Part shown: in pieces, positions 52,275-60,763 of the stretch
Layout of the letters: each line of letters begins with the position of its first letter
Position numbering within the stretch: the first letter of the stretch is position 1
Source of the DNA: DATFVJ01 sp963712955
GTDB taxonomy: Bacteria > Actinomycetota > Actinomycetes > Streptosporangiales > Streptosporangiaceae
Length of the DNA: 64,000 nt
Assembly: GCA_963712955.1 (NCBI GenBank)
Contig: CAVQKF010000016.1
Span: forward strand, 1 to 64,000
Direction of reading: 5' to 3'
The notes under the pieces: model-generated
Database searches by the model: none
What the model saw: only the letters and a program-made list of their open reading frames with translations
What the model was told of the DNA's origin: nothing
Program-made: the position numbers and the translations under genes

Positions 52275-54896
52275 ATGGCCCGACGGAGCAGTACCACCAC
52301 CCCCCCGCCGCCCGACGACTTCGAAGAGAAGATCGTCGATATCGACGTCGCCGAGGAGATGCGCAGTAGCTTCCTCGAGTATGCCTACTCGGTCATCTAC
52401 GAGCGCGCGCTGCCCGACGCCAGGGACGGGATGAAGCCCGTCCAGCGCCGGATCCTCTACCAGATGAACGAGATGGGCCTGCGGCCCGATCGCGGCCACG
52501 TCAAGAGCGCACGGGTGGTCGGCGAAGTGATGGGCCTGCTGCACCCGCACGGCGACACCGCGATCTACGACGCGCTCGCCCGGATGGCGCAGCCGTGGGC
52601 GATGCGCCTTCCGTTGATCGACGGGCACGGCAACTTCGGCTCGCTCGGCGGTGACGACGCCCCCGCGGCGATGCGCTACACGGAGGTGCGGATGGCGCCC
52701 GCGGCCATGGAGATGGTCGCCTCGATCGGCGAGGAGACCGTCGGCTTCCGGCCGAACTACGACGGCCAGGAGACCGAGCCCGCAGTCCTTCCGGCCGCCT
52801 TCCCGAATCTGCTCGTCAATGGCGCGGCCGGCATCGCGGTTGGGATGGCCACCAACATGGCGCCGCACAACCTCGGCGAGGTGATCGCAGCGGCCCGGCA
52901 CCTGATCGACAATCCAGAGGCGACCCTCGACGCCTTGATGCGTTTCGTGCCAGGCCCGGACCTGCCGACCGGCGGGAAGATCATCGGCCTCGACGGGGTC
53001 AGGAACGCCTACCAGTCCGGCCGGGGCACGTTCAGGACCCGGGCCGCCACGCGGATCGAGAAGATCAGCCCGCGGCGAACCGGGATCGTCGTCACGCAGC
53101 TGCCCTACAACATCGGCCCGGAAAAGGTCATCGCCCGGATCAAGGAACTGGTGCAGGCGAAGAAACTGGCCGGTATCGCGGACCTGAAGGACCTGACCGA
53201 CCGGCAGCGTGGCCTGCACCTGCTGATCGAGGTGCGGAGCGGATTCCACGCAGAAGCGGTACTTGAGGAGCTCTACCGGCTGACTCCGATGGAGGAGTCG
53301 TTCGGGATCAACAATGTGGCGATCGTCGACGGCCAGCCACGCGTGCTCGGCCTGCGCGAATTGCTGCAGGTGTACGTGGATCACCGCATCGAGGTGGTCA
53401 GGCGGCGCAGCGAATACCGGCGCCGCAAGCGCGAGGAGCGGCTGCACCTGGTCGACGGCCTGGTGATCGCCCTGCTCAACATCGACGAGGTCATCCAGGT
53501 CATCCGCTCGAGCGAAGACGCCGCGGAGGCGAAACAGCGGCTGATGGCCGTGTTCGACCTGTCCGAGATCCAGGCGCAGTACATCCTGGACACGCCGCTG
53601 CGCAGGCTGACCAAATACGACCGGCTGGAGCTCGAGCGTGAGCGTGAGACGCTGCGGAGCGAGATCGCCGAACTGACCGCGATCCTTCAGTCGCAGGCCA
53701 GGCTGCGCGCGGTCGTTTCCGGCGAGCTCGCGGACATCGCCGAGCGGTTCGCCACACCGCGGCGGACGGTGCTGCTCGAAGGCCCGGGCGCGGCGCCGAA
53801 GACGGCCGCCGCCGTGCTGGAGGTGGCCGACGACCCGTGCCGGGTCCTGTTGTCGGCGACCGGCCGGATCGCCCGCTCCGCCGCCGCCGAAGGCTCCGCC
53901 GCCGCCGAAGGCTCCGCCGCCGCCGAACGCTCCGCCGCCGCCGAACGCTCCGCCGCCGCCGAACGCTCCGCCGCCCAGGATCCGCAGCGGCTGCCACTGT
54001 CCGCCACGCCCGGCGACGGCGCCGGGGTACCTGTGGCAGGGCCGCGCGGAGCGCACGACGTCATCTCGTCGGTGGCACATGCGACGGCTCGGGGCAGCGT
54101 CGGCGTGGTCACGTCGGCGGGCCGGCTGCTCCGCCTCAGCGTGCTCGAGCTTCCCGCCCTGCCGCCGAGTGCGCACGCGCCAGGGCTGGCAGGCGGCGCG
54201 CCGCTGAGTGAGTTCGTGGCGTTGGCCGCCGGCGAGACTGTGGTGGGGTTGACCGGACTCACAACCCTGCGCCCTGACAGTCCCACGCTGGCGCTCGGCA
54301 CCGCGCAGGGCGTGGTGAAACGGGTGATGCCCGACTACGCGCAGGCGCGCGACGAGTTCGAGGTGATCGCGCTGAAGGACGGCGACCGGGTCGTGGGGGC
54401 TGTCGAGGCGGCCGATACCGACGATCTGGTGTTCGTGACCAGCGACGGGCAGTTGCTGCGCTTCGGCGCAGGGTCGGTGCGGCCACAGGGCCGTGCGGCC
54501 GCCGGGATGGCGGGGATCAGGCTCTCCGCGGGGACCCGCGTCGTTTGGTTCGGCTGCGTCGATGTTCGCGGGAGCACCGCAGGCGCCGCCGTCGTGGTGA
54601 CGGTCGCCGGCAACGCAGGTGCGCTGCCCGGCACGGCCGCCGCGAGTGTGAAGGTGGCGCCATATGCCGATTTCCCACCGAAGGGCCGCAGCACGGGTGG
54701 GGTGCGCTGCCACAGGTTCCTCAGGGGCGAGGACGAGCTGATCCTCGCGTGGGCGGGTCCCTCCCCCGCCCTCGGCGCCACCGCCACGGGCTCACCTGTT
54801 GACCTGCCAGGCCCGTTCGGCAAGCGGGATGGGTCCGGAGTCGGACTCATCCATCCGCTCGCCGCGGTCGGATCAGGTCTTGCCGTGCAAACATAA
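52275..54896 (+). CDS. parC: DNA topoisomerase type IIA subunit A (ParC-like)
   Basis: An 873-residue DNA breakage-reunion subunit. The quinolone-determining region is LHPHGDTAIYD, the catalytic tyrosine is in AAMRYTEVRM, and GVRNAYQSGRG and IVVTQLPYNIGPEKV are conserved. The C-terminal beta-pinwheel shows no gyrase box of the QRRGGKG type, so topoisomerase IV is more likely than gyrase A. A 30-residue SAAAE repeat interrupts the C-terminal domain. ATG 52275. The partner B subunit lies convergently 650 bases on. Confidence 0.92.
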   Translation: MARRSSTTTPPPPDDFEEKIVDIDVAEEMRSSFLEYAYSVIYERALPDARDGMKPVQRRILYQMNEMGLRPDRGHVKSARVVGEVMGLLHPHGDTAIYDALARMAQPWAMRLPLIDGHGNFGSLGGDDAPAAMRYTEVRMAPAAMEMVASIGEETVGFRPNYDGQETEPAVLPAAFPNLLVNGAAGIAVGMATNMAPHNLGEVIAAARHLIDNPEATLDALMRFVPGPDLPTGGKIIGLDGVRNAYQSGRGTFRTRAATRIEKISPRRTGIVVTQLPYNIGPEKVIARIKELVQAKKLAGIADLKDLTDRQRGLHLLIEVRSGFHAEAVLEELYRLTPMEESFGINNVAIVDGQPRVLGLRELLQVYVDHRIEVVRRRSEYRRRKREERLHLVDGLVIALLNIDEVIQVIRSSEDAAEAKQRLMAVFDLSEIQAQYILDTPLRRLTKYDRLELERERETLRSEIAELTAILQSQARLRAVVSGELADIAERFATPRRTVLLEGPGAAPKTAAAVLEVADDPCRVLLSATGRIARSAAAEGSAAAEGSAAAERSAAAERSAAAERSAAQDPQRLPLSATPGDGAGVPVAGPRGAHDVISSVAHATARGSVGVVTSAGRLLRLSVLELPALPPSAHAPGLAGGAPLSEFVALAAGETVVGLTGLTTLRPDSPTLALGTAQGVVKRVMPDYAQARDEFEVIALKDGDRVVGAVEAADTDDLVFVTSDGQLLRFGAGSVRPQGRAAAGMAGIRLSAGTRVVWFGCVDVRGSTAGAAVVVTVAGNAGALPGTAAASVKVAPYADFPPKGRSTGGVRCHRFLRGEDELILAWAGPSPALGATATGSPVDLPGPFGKRDGSGVGLIHPLAAVGSGLAVQT
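53880..53970. repeat. 18-bp tandem repeat, 5 copies, inside ParC-like gene
   Basis: GCCGCCGCCGAAGGCTCC or its AACGCTCC variant is repeated five times in frame, coding (SAAAEG/R)n. It lies at the start of the C-terminal domain, after RIARSAAAE, where a loop between pinwheel strands is expected. Confidence 0.9.
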
Positions 54897-54952
54897 GCTC
54901 CCGCTTGTTGCGGACGGCGCCGGTGCTGGGTTCAGCAGGGCAGAATGGGCGC

Positions 54953-55522
54953 ATGCCGGCTGTTAGCTCGTTCATGGTGCCGCTCGGCACACCCGCTCCC
55001 GACTTCAGGCTCCCATCCGTCGGCGGTCACACGATCGCGCTCGGGGACTTCGCCCACGCACCCGCGTTGCTCGTCGCTTTCCTGTCCAACCACTGCCCCT
55101 ACGTGCGGCACATCGAGGGCGCTCTCGGCCGAATGGTCGCCGACTACGCGGGCACCGGCTTCGCCGCGGTCGGGATCGGCAGCAATGACGCGGCCCGCTA
55201 CCCTGACGATGACGTGGCGCACCTGGCCGAGCAGGCCCGGCGGGCCGGCTTCGACTTCCCCTACCTGGTCGATGAGACGCAGGAGGCGGCGAAGGCCTAC
55301 CGTGCGGCGTGCACGCCGGACTTCTTCCTTTACGGCGCCGACCGCAAGCTCGCCTACCGTGGCGAGATGGACGGCGCACGCCCTTCAAACGACGTGCCCA
55401 ACGACGGCCGGGTGCTTCGCGCGGCCATCGACCTCGTTCTCAGTTCCAGGCCTGTGCCCGAGCCGCAGAAGCCCAGCCTGGGCTGCAGCCTCAAGTGGAA
55501 GCCGGGGAACGAGCCCGCCTGA
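54953..55522 (+). CDS. Thioredoxin-fold redoxin (AhpC/TSA-like)
   Basis: A 189-residue peroxiredoxin or redoxin. PAPDFRLPSVGGHTIALGDF opens the fold, and SNHCPYVRHI gives one active cysteine with no second in C-x2-C arrangement. CTPDFFLYGADRKLAYRGEMD follows. It may act as a thiol peroxidase or an oxidoreductase. ATG 54953 begins the fold. It separates the two topoisomerase subunits. Confidence 0.85.
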   Translation: MPAVSSFMVPLGTPAPDFRLPSVGGHTIALGDFAHAPALLVAFLSNHCPYVRHIEGALGRMVADYAGTGFAAVGIGSNDAARYPDDDVAHLAEQARRAGFDFPYLVDETQEAAKAYRAACTPDFFLYGADRKLAYRGEMDGARPSNDVPNDGRVLRAAIDLVLSSRPVPEPQKPSLGCSLKWKPGNEPA

Positions 55523-55547
55523 TCGCCGTCGGCTGGCCTCCAACCCG

Positions 55548-57662
55548 TCAGACGTCGATGCGGGAGGGATCAAGCTCGGCGGAGCCGCTCACGATGAAGT
55601 CGCGGCGTGGGGCGACCTCGTTGCCCATCAGCAAGTCGAACATGACAGCGGCGGCGGCCGTATCGTCGACCCGGATCCGGCGGAGCGTACGGCGCCGCGG
55701 GTCCATCGTCGTCTCGGCGAGCTGCCCCGCATCCATCTCGCCGAGGCCCTTATAGCGCTGGACAGGCTCGCGCCAGCGCTGGCCCTTTCGCTCGAGTTCG
55801 AGCAGGCTGCGGTGAAGCTCCGCGTCGGAGTACGTATAACGGAACTTCTGCTGGCCCTTGCGGGGATTCGTCAGCTCGATCCGGTGCAGCGGCGGTACCG
55901 CGGCGAATACGCGTCCGGCGTCGAGCATCGGCCGCAGGTACCTGTGGAACAGCGTGAGCAGCAGGGTCCGGATGTGCGCGCCGTCGACATCCGCGTCGGC
56001 CATGAAGATGATCCGCTGATAACGCGCCGCGTCGAGGTCGAAAGTGCGCCCCGAGCCGGCGCCGAGCACCTGGATGATCGCGGCGCACTCGGTGTTCTTG
56101 AGCATGTCGGCCAGCGAGGCCTTCTGCACGTTAAGGATCTTGCCGCGGATCGGCAGCAGCGCCTGGAACTCCGAGTCCCTTGCCAGCTTGGCCGTGCCCA
56201 GGGCTGAGTCGCCCTCAACGATGAACAGTTCGCTGCGGTCGTCGGCGGACCGGCAGTCGACCAGCTTCGCGGGCAGCGCGGAACTCGCGAGCGCGCTCTT
56301 GCGGCGCTGGTTCTCCCGGTGCTCGCGAGCGGCGATCCGTGCCTTGGCCGCGGAGACGACCTTCTCGAGTACCGCACGCCCCTGCTGCTTCTGGCCACGC
56401 TTGGGCTCGGTGAAGAAAGAGCGAAGCTCCTGCCCGACGACCTGCGCCACGATCTTCGAGGCGGCAGGCGTGCCGAGCACCTCCTTGGTCTGGCCCTCGA
56501 ACTGCGGCTCGGGCAGCCGGACCGCCACCACGGCGGTCATCCCTTCTCCCACGTCCTCCTTGGTCACCGGGTCGTCGCCGTTCTTGAGCAGCCTGACGCC
56601 GCGCAACTGCTCGTTGAGGGTGCGGACGAGGGCCCGTTCGAAGCCGGCGACATGCGTGCCACCGTTCGGCGTCGCGATGACGTTCACGAACGAGCGGGTG
56701 ACGCTGTCGTACCCGCTCCCCCAGCGCAGCGCGACGTCGACGGCGAGTTCGCGTTCCACATCGGCGGGAGTCATGTGCCCGTGCTCGTCGAGCACGGGCA
56801 CGGTTTCGGTGAACCGCCCGGAACCCGACAGCCGCACCACGTCGGTGACGGCCTCACCGGCCGCCAGATGGGCGCAGAACTCGCTGATGCCGCCATCGAA
56901 CCTGAACTCCTGCTCGGCACCGCGGCCTGCCTGACCAGGCTGCTGGTCACGCGCATCGACCACGCACACAGTAAGCCCAGGCACGAGGTAGGAGGTCTGG
57001 CGGGCACGTTCTGCCAGCGCGCTGAACGGGATCTCCGCGTCGCGCAGGAAGATCTGCCGATCCGGCCAGAACCGGATCCTTGTACCCGTCACCCGCTTGG
57101 CGATCCTGCGCACCTGACGCAGGCCCGGCAGCGGGGTGAATGGTGCCTGCGGGCCTGGGCCTGCGAACTCGCCTGGCACGCCGCGCCTGAAGCTGACGGC
57201 GTGGGTGTGGCCACCGCGGTCGACCTCCACATCCAGCCGCGCGGACAGCGCGTTCACCACCGAAGCCCCGACCCCGTGCAGTCCGCCGGACGCGGTGTAG
57301 GAACCACCGCCGAACTTGCCGCCGGCATGCAGCCGCGTCATCACAAGCTCCACGCCGGTCAGGCGGGTTTTGGGTTCGGTGTCGACAGGGATCCCGCGAC
57401 CGTCGTCACGCACCTGCGCGCTGCCGTCGGCGTGCGTCGTAACCTCGATCCGAGAGCAGTATCCAGCGAGTGCCTCGTCCACCGAGTTGTCGAAGATCTC
57501 CCACAGGCAGTGCAGCAGACCCCGGCTGTCGGTGGAGCCGATGTACATGCCAGGGCGCTTGCGGACCGCGTCGAGGCCGTCGAGCACCGACAGGTGATGC
57601 GCCGTATAGGCATCGGCGCCGGCAGGTGCTCCGGGCACAGGCGTACTAATGGGCGCGGTCAC
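55548..57662 (-). CDS. parE: DNA topoisomerase type IIA subunit B (ParE-like)
   Basis: A 704-residue ATPase subunit. The GHKL motifs are EIFDNSVDEALAG and DDGRGIPV, with LHAGGKFGGGSYTASGGLHG. The TOPRIM domain has FIVEGDSALG and FMADADVDGAHIRTLL. GTG 57662 has GGAGGAG upstream. It forms a heterotetramer with the ParC-like subunit, converging on it with only the redoxin gene between. Since these two lie together away from a gyrBA operon, a second topoisomerase is inferred. Confidence 0.93.
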   Translation of the reverse strand: MTAPISTPVPGAPAGADAYTAHHLSVLDGLDAVRKRPGMYIGSTDSRGLLHCLWEIFDNSVDEALAGYCSRIEVTTHADGSAQVRDDGRGIPVDTEPKTRLTGVELVMTRLHAGGKFGGGSYTASGGLHGVGASVVNALSARLDVEVDRGGHTHAVSFRRGVPGEFAGPGPQAPFTPLPGLRQVRRIAKRVTGTRIRFWPDRQIFLRDAEIPFSALAERARQTSYLVPGLTVCVVDARDQQPGQAGRGAEQEFRFDGGISEFCAHLAAGEAVTDVVRLSGSGRFTETVPVLDEHGHMTPADVERELAVDVALRWGSGYDSVTRSFVNVIATPNGGTHVAGFERALVRTLNEQLRGVRLLKNGDDPVTKEDVGEGMTAVVAVRLPEPQFEGQTKEVLGTPAASKIVAQVVGQELRSFFTEPKRGQKQQGRAVLEKVVSAAKARIAAREHRENQRRKSALASSALPAKLVDCRSADDRSELFIVEGDSALGTAKLARDSEFQALLPIRGKILNVQKASLADMLKNTECAAIIQVLGAGSGRTFDLDAARYQRIIFMADADVDGAHIRTLLLTLFHRYLRPMLDAGRVFAAVPPLHRIELTNPRKGQQKFRYTYSDAELHRSLLELERKGQRWREPVQRYKGLGEMDAGQLAETTMDPRRRTLRRIRVDDTAAAAVMFDLLMGNEVAPRRDFIVSGSAELDPSRIDV

Positions 57663-57857
57663 GGGTGGTCTCCTCCAGGCGCGGGATCCTCGCCAGTAGC
57701 GGGGACAGATGCCTCACCGTAGGGTAGCTGGTCCCGCTGACAACACGGGAAAGGCACGCCGCAGGCCGGTGCGTGAGCGTACAGAGTATCGGATTATGAC
57801 GTTTACGTGGGCGAATCCAGCTACTGAGGTGAACGGGGGCGTTACATTAGGTCGGCC

Positions 57858-57871
57858 GTGACCTAGGTCAC
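57858..57871. promoter_or_regulatory. Perfect 14-bp palindrome GTGACCTAGGTCAC (CRP-like site)
   Basis: The sequence is its own reverse complement and matches the CRP/FNR core GTGA-N6-TCAC. It lies in the 350-base divergent region between parE and the DUF7455 gene, about 150 bases before the latter. A cAMP-receptor-type regulator is the first candidate. Confidence 0.6.
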
Positions 57872-58016
57872 CTCACGAGGGACTTTCGCTCGTGGCGTAC
57901 GACGAGTCGGATTGGGAACGTGGAGGTCCGGTTAGGTGTTGTGCTGAGCTGAGAGTCATCAAAGATTTACCGGCCGGAACGCTCAAAGGAAGCCAGCTGA
58001 AGGCGAGGAAGCGACG

Positions 58017-58241
58017 TTGACCGGAGCTCTAGCCCCCATCAAGCCGCTCACTGCCGCGGACCGGTGTGACCGCTGCGGTGCCCAGGCATACGTCCGCGTC
58101 CTGCTCCCCAACTCGGGGGAGCTGCTGTTCTGTGCGCATCACAACAGGCAGCACGGGCCGGTGCTGACCAAGGTAGCGGTGGAAATCCAAGACGAGACCG
58201 AACGGCTCTCGCGCGCCGAGGAGACGACGCGCGAGCGCTGA
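58017..58241 (+). CDS. DUF7455 small zinc-ribbon-like protein
   Basis: A 74-residue protein with LTAADRCDRCGAQAYVRVLLP and LLFCAHHNRQH, a C-x2-C plus C-x-H-H metal site. It is highly conserved in Actinobacteria and lies near the principal sigma factor and topoisomerase genes. Function unknown. TTG 58017 has GAGGAA seven bases upstream. The terminator at 58252 follows. Confidence 0.88.
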   Translation: MTGALAPIKPLTAADRCDRCGAQAYVRVLLPNSGELLFCAHHNRQHGPVLTKVAVEIQDETERLSRAEETTRER

Positions 58242-58251
58242 GCCCGTTCGA

Positions 58252-58290
58252 CTGCGCCCCGCCTCCCGGATGGGTGGCGGGGCGCAGTTT
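58252..58290 (+). terminator. Intrinsic terminator after DUF7455 gene
   Basis: CTGCGCCCCGCC (58252-58263) and GGCGGGGCGCAG (58276-58287) form a perfect 12-bp stem followed by TTT. It lies ten bases after the stop codon. The next 250 bases, to the PPK2 gene, show no gene. Confidence 0.8.
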
Positions 58291-58545
58291 CGCCCCCTGC
58301 TTGCCTTGTTCCACCCACGCCCGCACAGACGGGGACGCACTGGCGCAACGCGCTGCTGACACAATGAGGGTCATGCGGCACCTGCGGGTTCCCGGCGGCT
58401 GCGGCGGTGGCGTGAAGCTCCCCAAGATTCCGCTTTTCTGCACCGACGGTGGATCTGCTTGTCCCGCTCGGCTGACAAGGCCGCGAGGCATTCGCCAGGA
58501 TCGCCTGCCGTTTGCCGGGTACGTTCATACCCAGTAAAGGGAGGT

Positions 58546-59439
58546 ATGACAGTGGCGCGCAAGGACGGTAAGGCGAAGGCCGCGGCCGGTAAGACCGGTC
58601 ACGCAGGTCTCAAACGGCTGCCGAAGCGTATCTACTATGACGAGCTGGTGCGCCTGCAGGCGGAAGTCGTCAAGCTCCAGGAGTGGGTGCGCGCCGAGCG
58701 TGCACGCGTCGTCGTGATCTTCGAAGGCCGTGACGCGGCAGGCAAGGGGAGCACGATCAAGCGGGTCACCCAGTACCTCAATCCCCGCGTCGCCAGGATC
58801 GCCGCGCTGCCGGCGCCGACCGAACGCGAGCGAACGCAGTGGTACTTCCAGCGCTATGTTGAGCACCTTCCCGCGGCTGGCCAGATCGTGTTGTTCGACC
58901 GTAGCTGGTACAACCGGGCCGGCGTTGAGCATGTGATGGGCTTTTGCACCAAGGAGGAATACAAAAGGTTCCTCCACCAGTGCCCGATCTTCGAGCGGCT
59001 GCTCGTCGAGGAGGGGATCCTGCTCCGTAAGTACTGGTTCTCTGTAAGCGACGCCGAGCAGGAGATCCGGTTCAAGTCCAGGCTGCACGATCCGATGCGC
59101 CGCTGGAAGCTTTCAACGATGGACCTGGAGTCGATCACCAAATGGGAGGACTACTCGCGCGCCAAGGACGAGATGTTCGTCCACACCGACATCCCGGAGG
59201 CGCCATGGTACGTCGTGGAGAGCGACGATAAGCGGCGCGCCAGGATCAACATGATCGCGCACTTGATCGCGAGCATCCCCTATCACGATGTCCAGTGGCT
59301 GCCGCTGCAGTTGCCGTCGCGTCCGGCCTCGCACGGCTATGTGCGGATGCCGCGCGACTCGCAGACCTATGTAGCAGACCACGCGGCCACGCTGCTCGCG
59401 CCGAGTGGTGCTGCGGACGGCCGGGATAGGCCCAGATAA
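58546..59439 (+). CDS. ppk2: Polyphosphate kinase 2
   Basis: A 297-residue PPK2-family enzyme that transfers phosphate between polyphosphate and nucleotides. Walker A is FEGRDAAGKGSTIKR (about 61-75), Walker B is VLFDRSWYNRAGVEHVMG, and the lid block is DAEQEIRFKSRLHDPMRRWKLS. ATG 58546 has GGGAGG very close; GTG 58552 has better spacing and may be the true start. No phosphate-regulon gene is adjacent. Confidence 0.92.
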   Translation: MTVARKDGKAKAAAGKTGHAGLKRLPKRIYYDELVRLQAEVVKLQEWVRAERARVVVIFEGRDAAGKGSTIKRVTQYLNPRVARIAALPAPTERERTQWYFQRYVEHLPAAGQIVLFDRSWYNRAGVEHVMGFCTKEEYKRFLHQCPIFERLLVEEGILLRKYWFSVSDAEQEIRFKSRLHDPMRRWKLSTMDLESITKWEDYSRAKDEMFVHTDIPEAPWYVVESDDKRRARINMIAHLIASIPYHDVQWLPLQLPSRPASHGYVRMPRDSQTYVADHAATLLAPSGAADGRDRPR

Positions 59440-59458
59440 AGCTGTGACGTGAGATTGG

Positions 59459-59704
59459 TCACAGTTCCCGCCGCGGCACGACGAAGTGACCCTTGCCTGC
59501 CGCCGAGCGGATCAGGCCGGCCTCCCGCAGCAGGCCGAGCGCCCGCTCAGCGGTGCCCTGCGAGCACTCATACTCCTGCGCCAGCGTCTTCACGGACGGG
59601 ATGCGGCCGGTCAGTTCCCCGCGCTCGATCTGGCCACGGATGACGCTGGCGAGCTGTTCATAGAGCGGCTCCGGCGAGTCATGATCCAAGCTCACAATGA
59701 TCAT
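59459..59704 (-). CDS. Short GntR-type winged-helix regulator
   Basis: An 81-residue protein containing only the GntR DNA-binding domain: EPLYEQLASVIRGQIERGEL, IPSVKTLAQEYECSQGTAERALGLL and GKGHFVVP. There is no effector domain. Such short regulators are frequent in integrative elements of actinomycetes. It converges on ppk2 with a short CTGTGAC/GTCACAG stem between them (59442-59464). Confidence 0.85.
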   Translation of the reverse strand: MIIVSLDHDSPEPLYEQLASVIRGQIERGELTGRIPSVKTLAQEYECSQGTAERALGLLREAGLIRSAAGKGHFVVPRREL

Positions 59705-59873
59705 TGTAGGGAACCTGTGTGTTCACCTGCGTATTCCGGTGTCCCTCTAGGCATCCATAGGGACCTGGTGCACGGTGCCGTTTAGTGCCGTCCCGTGGGG
59801 CCATTCGGAAATCGCATCCCCTGCGGGGCGGTGCCACCACCACCACCATCACCACCGACGGACGGAGGACCGA

Positions 59874-60101
59874 ATGCCAGCCCCCATGGTTCCCACCGCG
59901 CAGGATGTGGCCGACCGCGAGAAGCTGGTCAGGCTCTACGGTGAGCACTACTGGATCTCGCATGTCAACGGCCGCTGGATGGGCACCCCACGCCCACGCC
60001 AGGCAGACGTGCTCACCAGCTCCAACCCGGAGGGCCTCGCGTACAAGCTGGCGCAGGCATGCGCCCAGCGTGAGGCCACCGACCTGAGCGGCCTCACGTA
60101 A
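59874..60101 (+). CDS. Small hypothetical protein beside GntR gene
   Basis: A 75-residue protein with HYWISHVNGRWMGTPRPRQADVLTSS in the middle. ATG 59874 follows GGAGG by five bases. No domain is recognised. It is divergent from the short GntR regulator, and the pattern is common in accessory islands, so control by that regulator is inferred. The MITE-like element copy 2 begins 21 bases after it. Confidence 0.6.
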   Translation: MPAPMVPTAQDVADREKLVRLYGEHYWISHVNGRWMGTPRPRQADVLTSSNPEGLAYKLAQACAQREATDLSGLT

Positions 60102-60122
60102 CAGAGAGTGACCGGGGCCCTA

Positions 60123-60385
60123 GATCGTTTGACCGGAAACCCGGCCCGTGATCCGGGCGTGCTTGGCGCTGACCGTGAACTGGTGGCGTGCGAGCAGGTT
60201 CCTGCGTCTTCCCCCCCGAAAACGTCGTCCCTGCGGGCGAAATGTCCGTTTTCCGTGACGTTTTCGGGGGGGAAGTTGTGTTGCTGGCCTGTAGCGCCGG
60301 TCCGGTGGGCTGGCCGGCCGCGGCGGGAGATGTGAGCCTCGCCATCGAAGGCGCCGGAGGCGCTCAGATTTTCCGGTCAACGATC
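60123..60385. mobile_element. MITE-like repeat element, copy 2 (263 bp)
   Basis: Left end GATCGTTTGACCGGAAA (60123-60139) and right end TTTTCCGGTCAACGATC (60369-60385) are inverted repeats differing by one inserted T. Inside, CTTCCCCCCCGAAAACGTC (60208-60226) pairs perfectly over 19 bp with 60257-60275 around a 30-base loop. The first 185 bases match copy 1 closely. About 55 extra bases precede the right end. Like copy 1 it is preceded by CTA and lies just after a gene end. No transposase within. Confidence 0.88.
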
Positions 60386-60763
60386 CAGCAACCAAGCGTG
60401 GCTAGGCGCAAGGCCAACTGGACAGCGGAGAAGATAGCCGCCGTCTACCTGGCTAACCTCGGGGTGCCGAAAGCCGGATGGCGCGCACACGAGGGTGTGC
60501 CGGTATGGGACCGCCACCGCGCAGGGGTGCCCACCGCTCATCGCGGCGGTCCATGAAGCTGGGGCCGTGGCATGCCTTCAGCAGCGCGGCCAGTTCCTCC
60601 TCTGACAGCTCGGGCACGTTCTGGCGGTCATGGCGGTGCTGGGGCGGTGCCCCCGCGCGGCCCTGGTTCTCATGCCGCTATCTCGACTGACAGCGGCATG
60701 CTGAAGAATCAGGAGCCGCGCAAGGACGTTTGCGCAGGTCAGATGGCATATTGTGGCGGGATG
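60386..60763. other. Intergenic stretch after MITE copy 2
   Basis: No clear gene. A short translatable piece (ANWTAEKIAAVYLANLGVPKAG, near 60410-60480) looks protein-like but is in frame with nothing recognisable. It may be a remnant of the accessory island. The stretch separates the island from the rpoD stop. Confidence 0.4.

Noticed and set aside
52155..54713. 852-codon minus-strand frame opposite the ParC-like gene
   Set aside because: Antisense shadow of a conserved topoisomerase; composition (Arg/His/Gln/Gly) is not protein-like.
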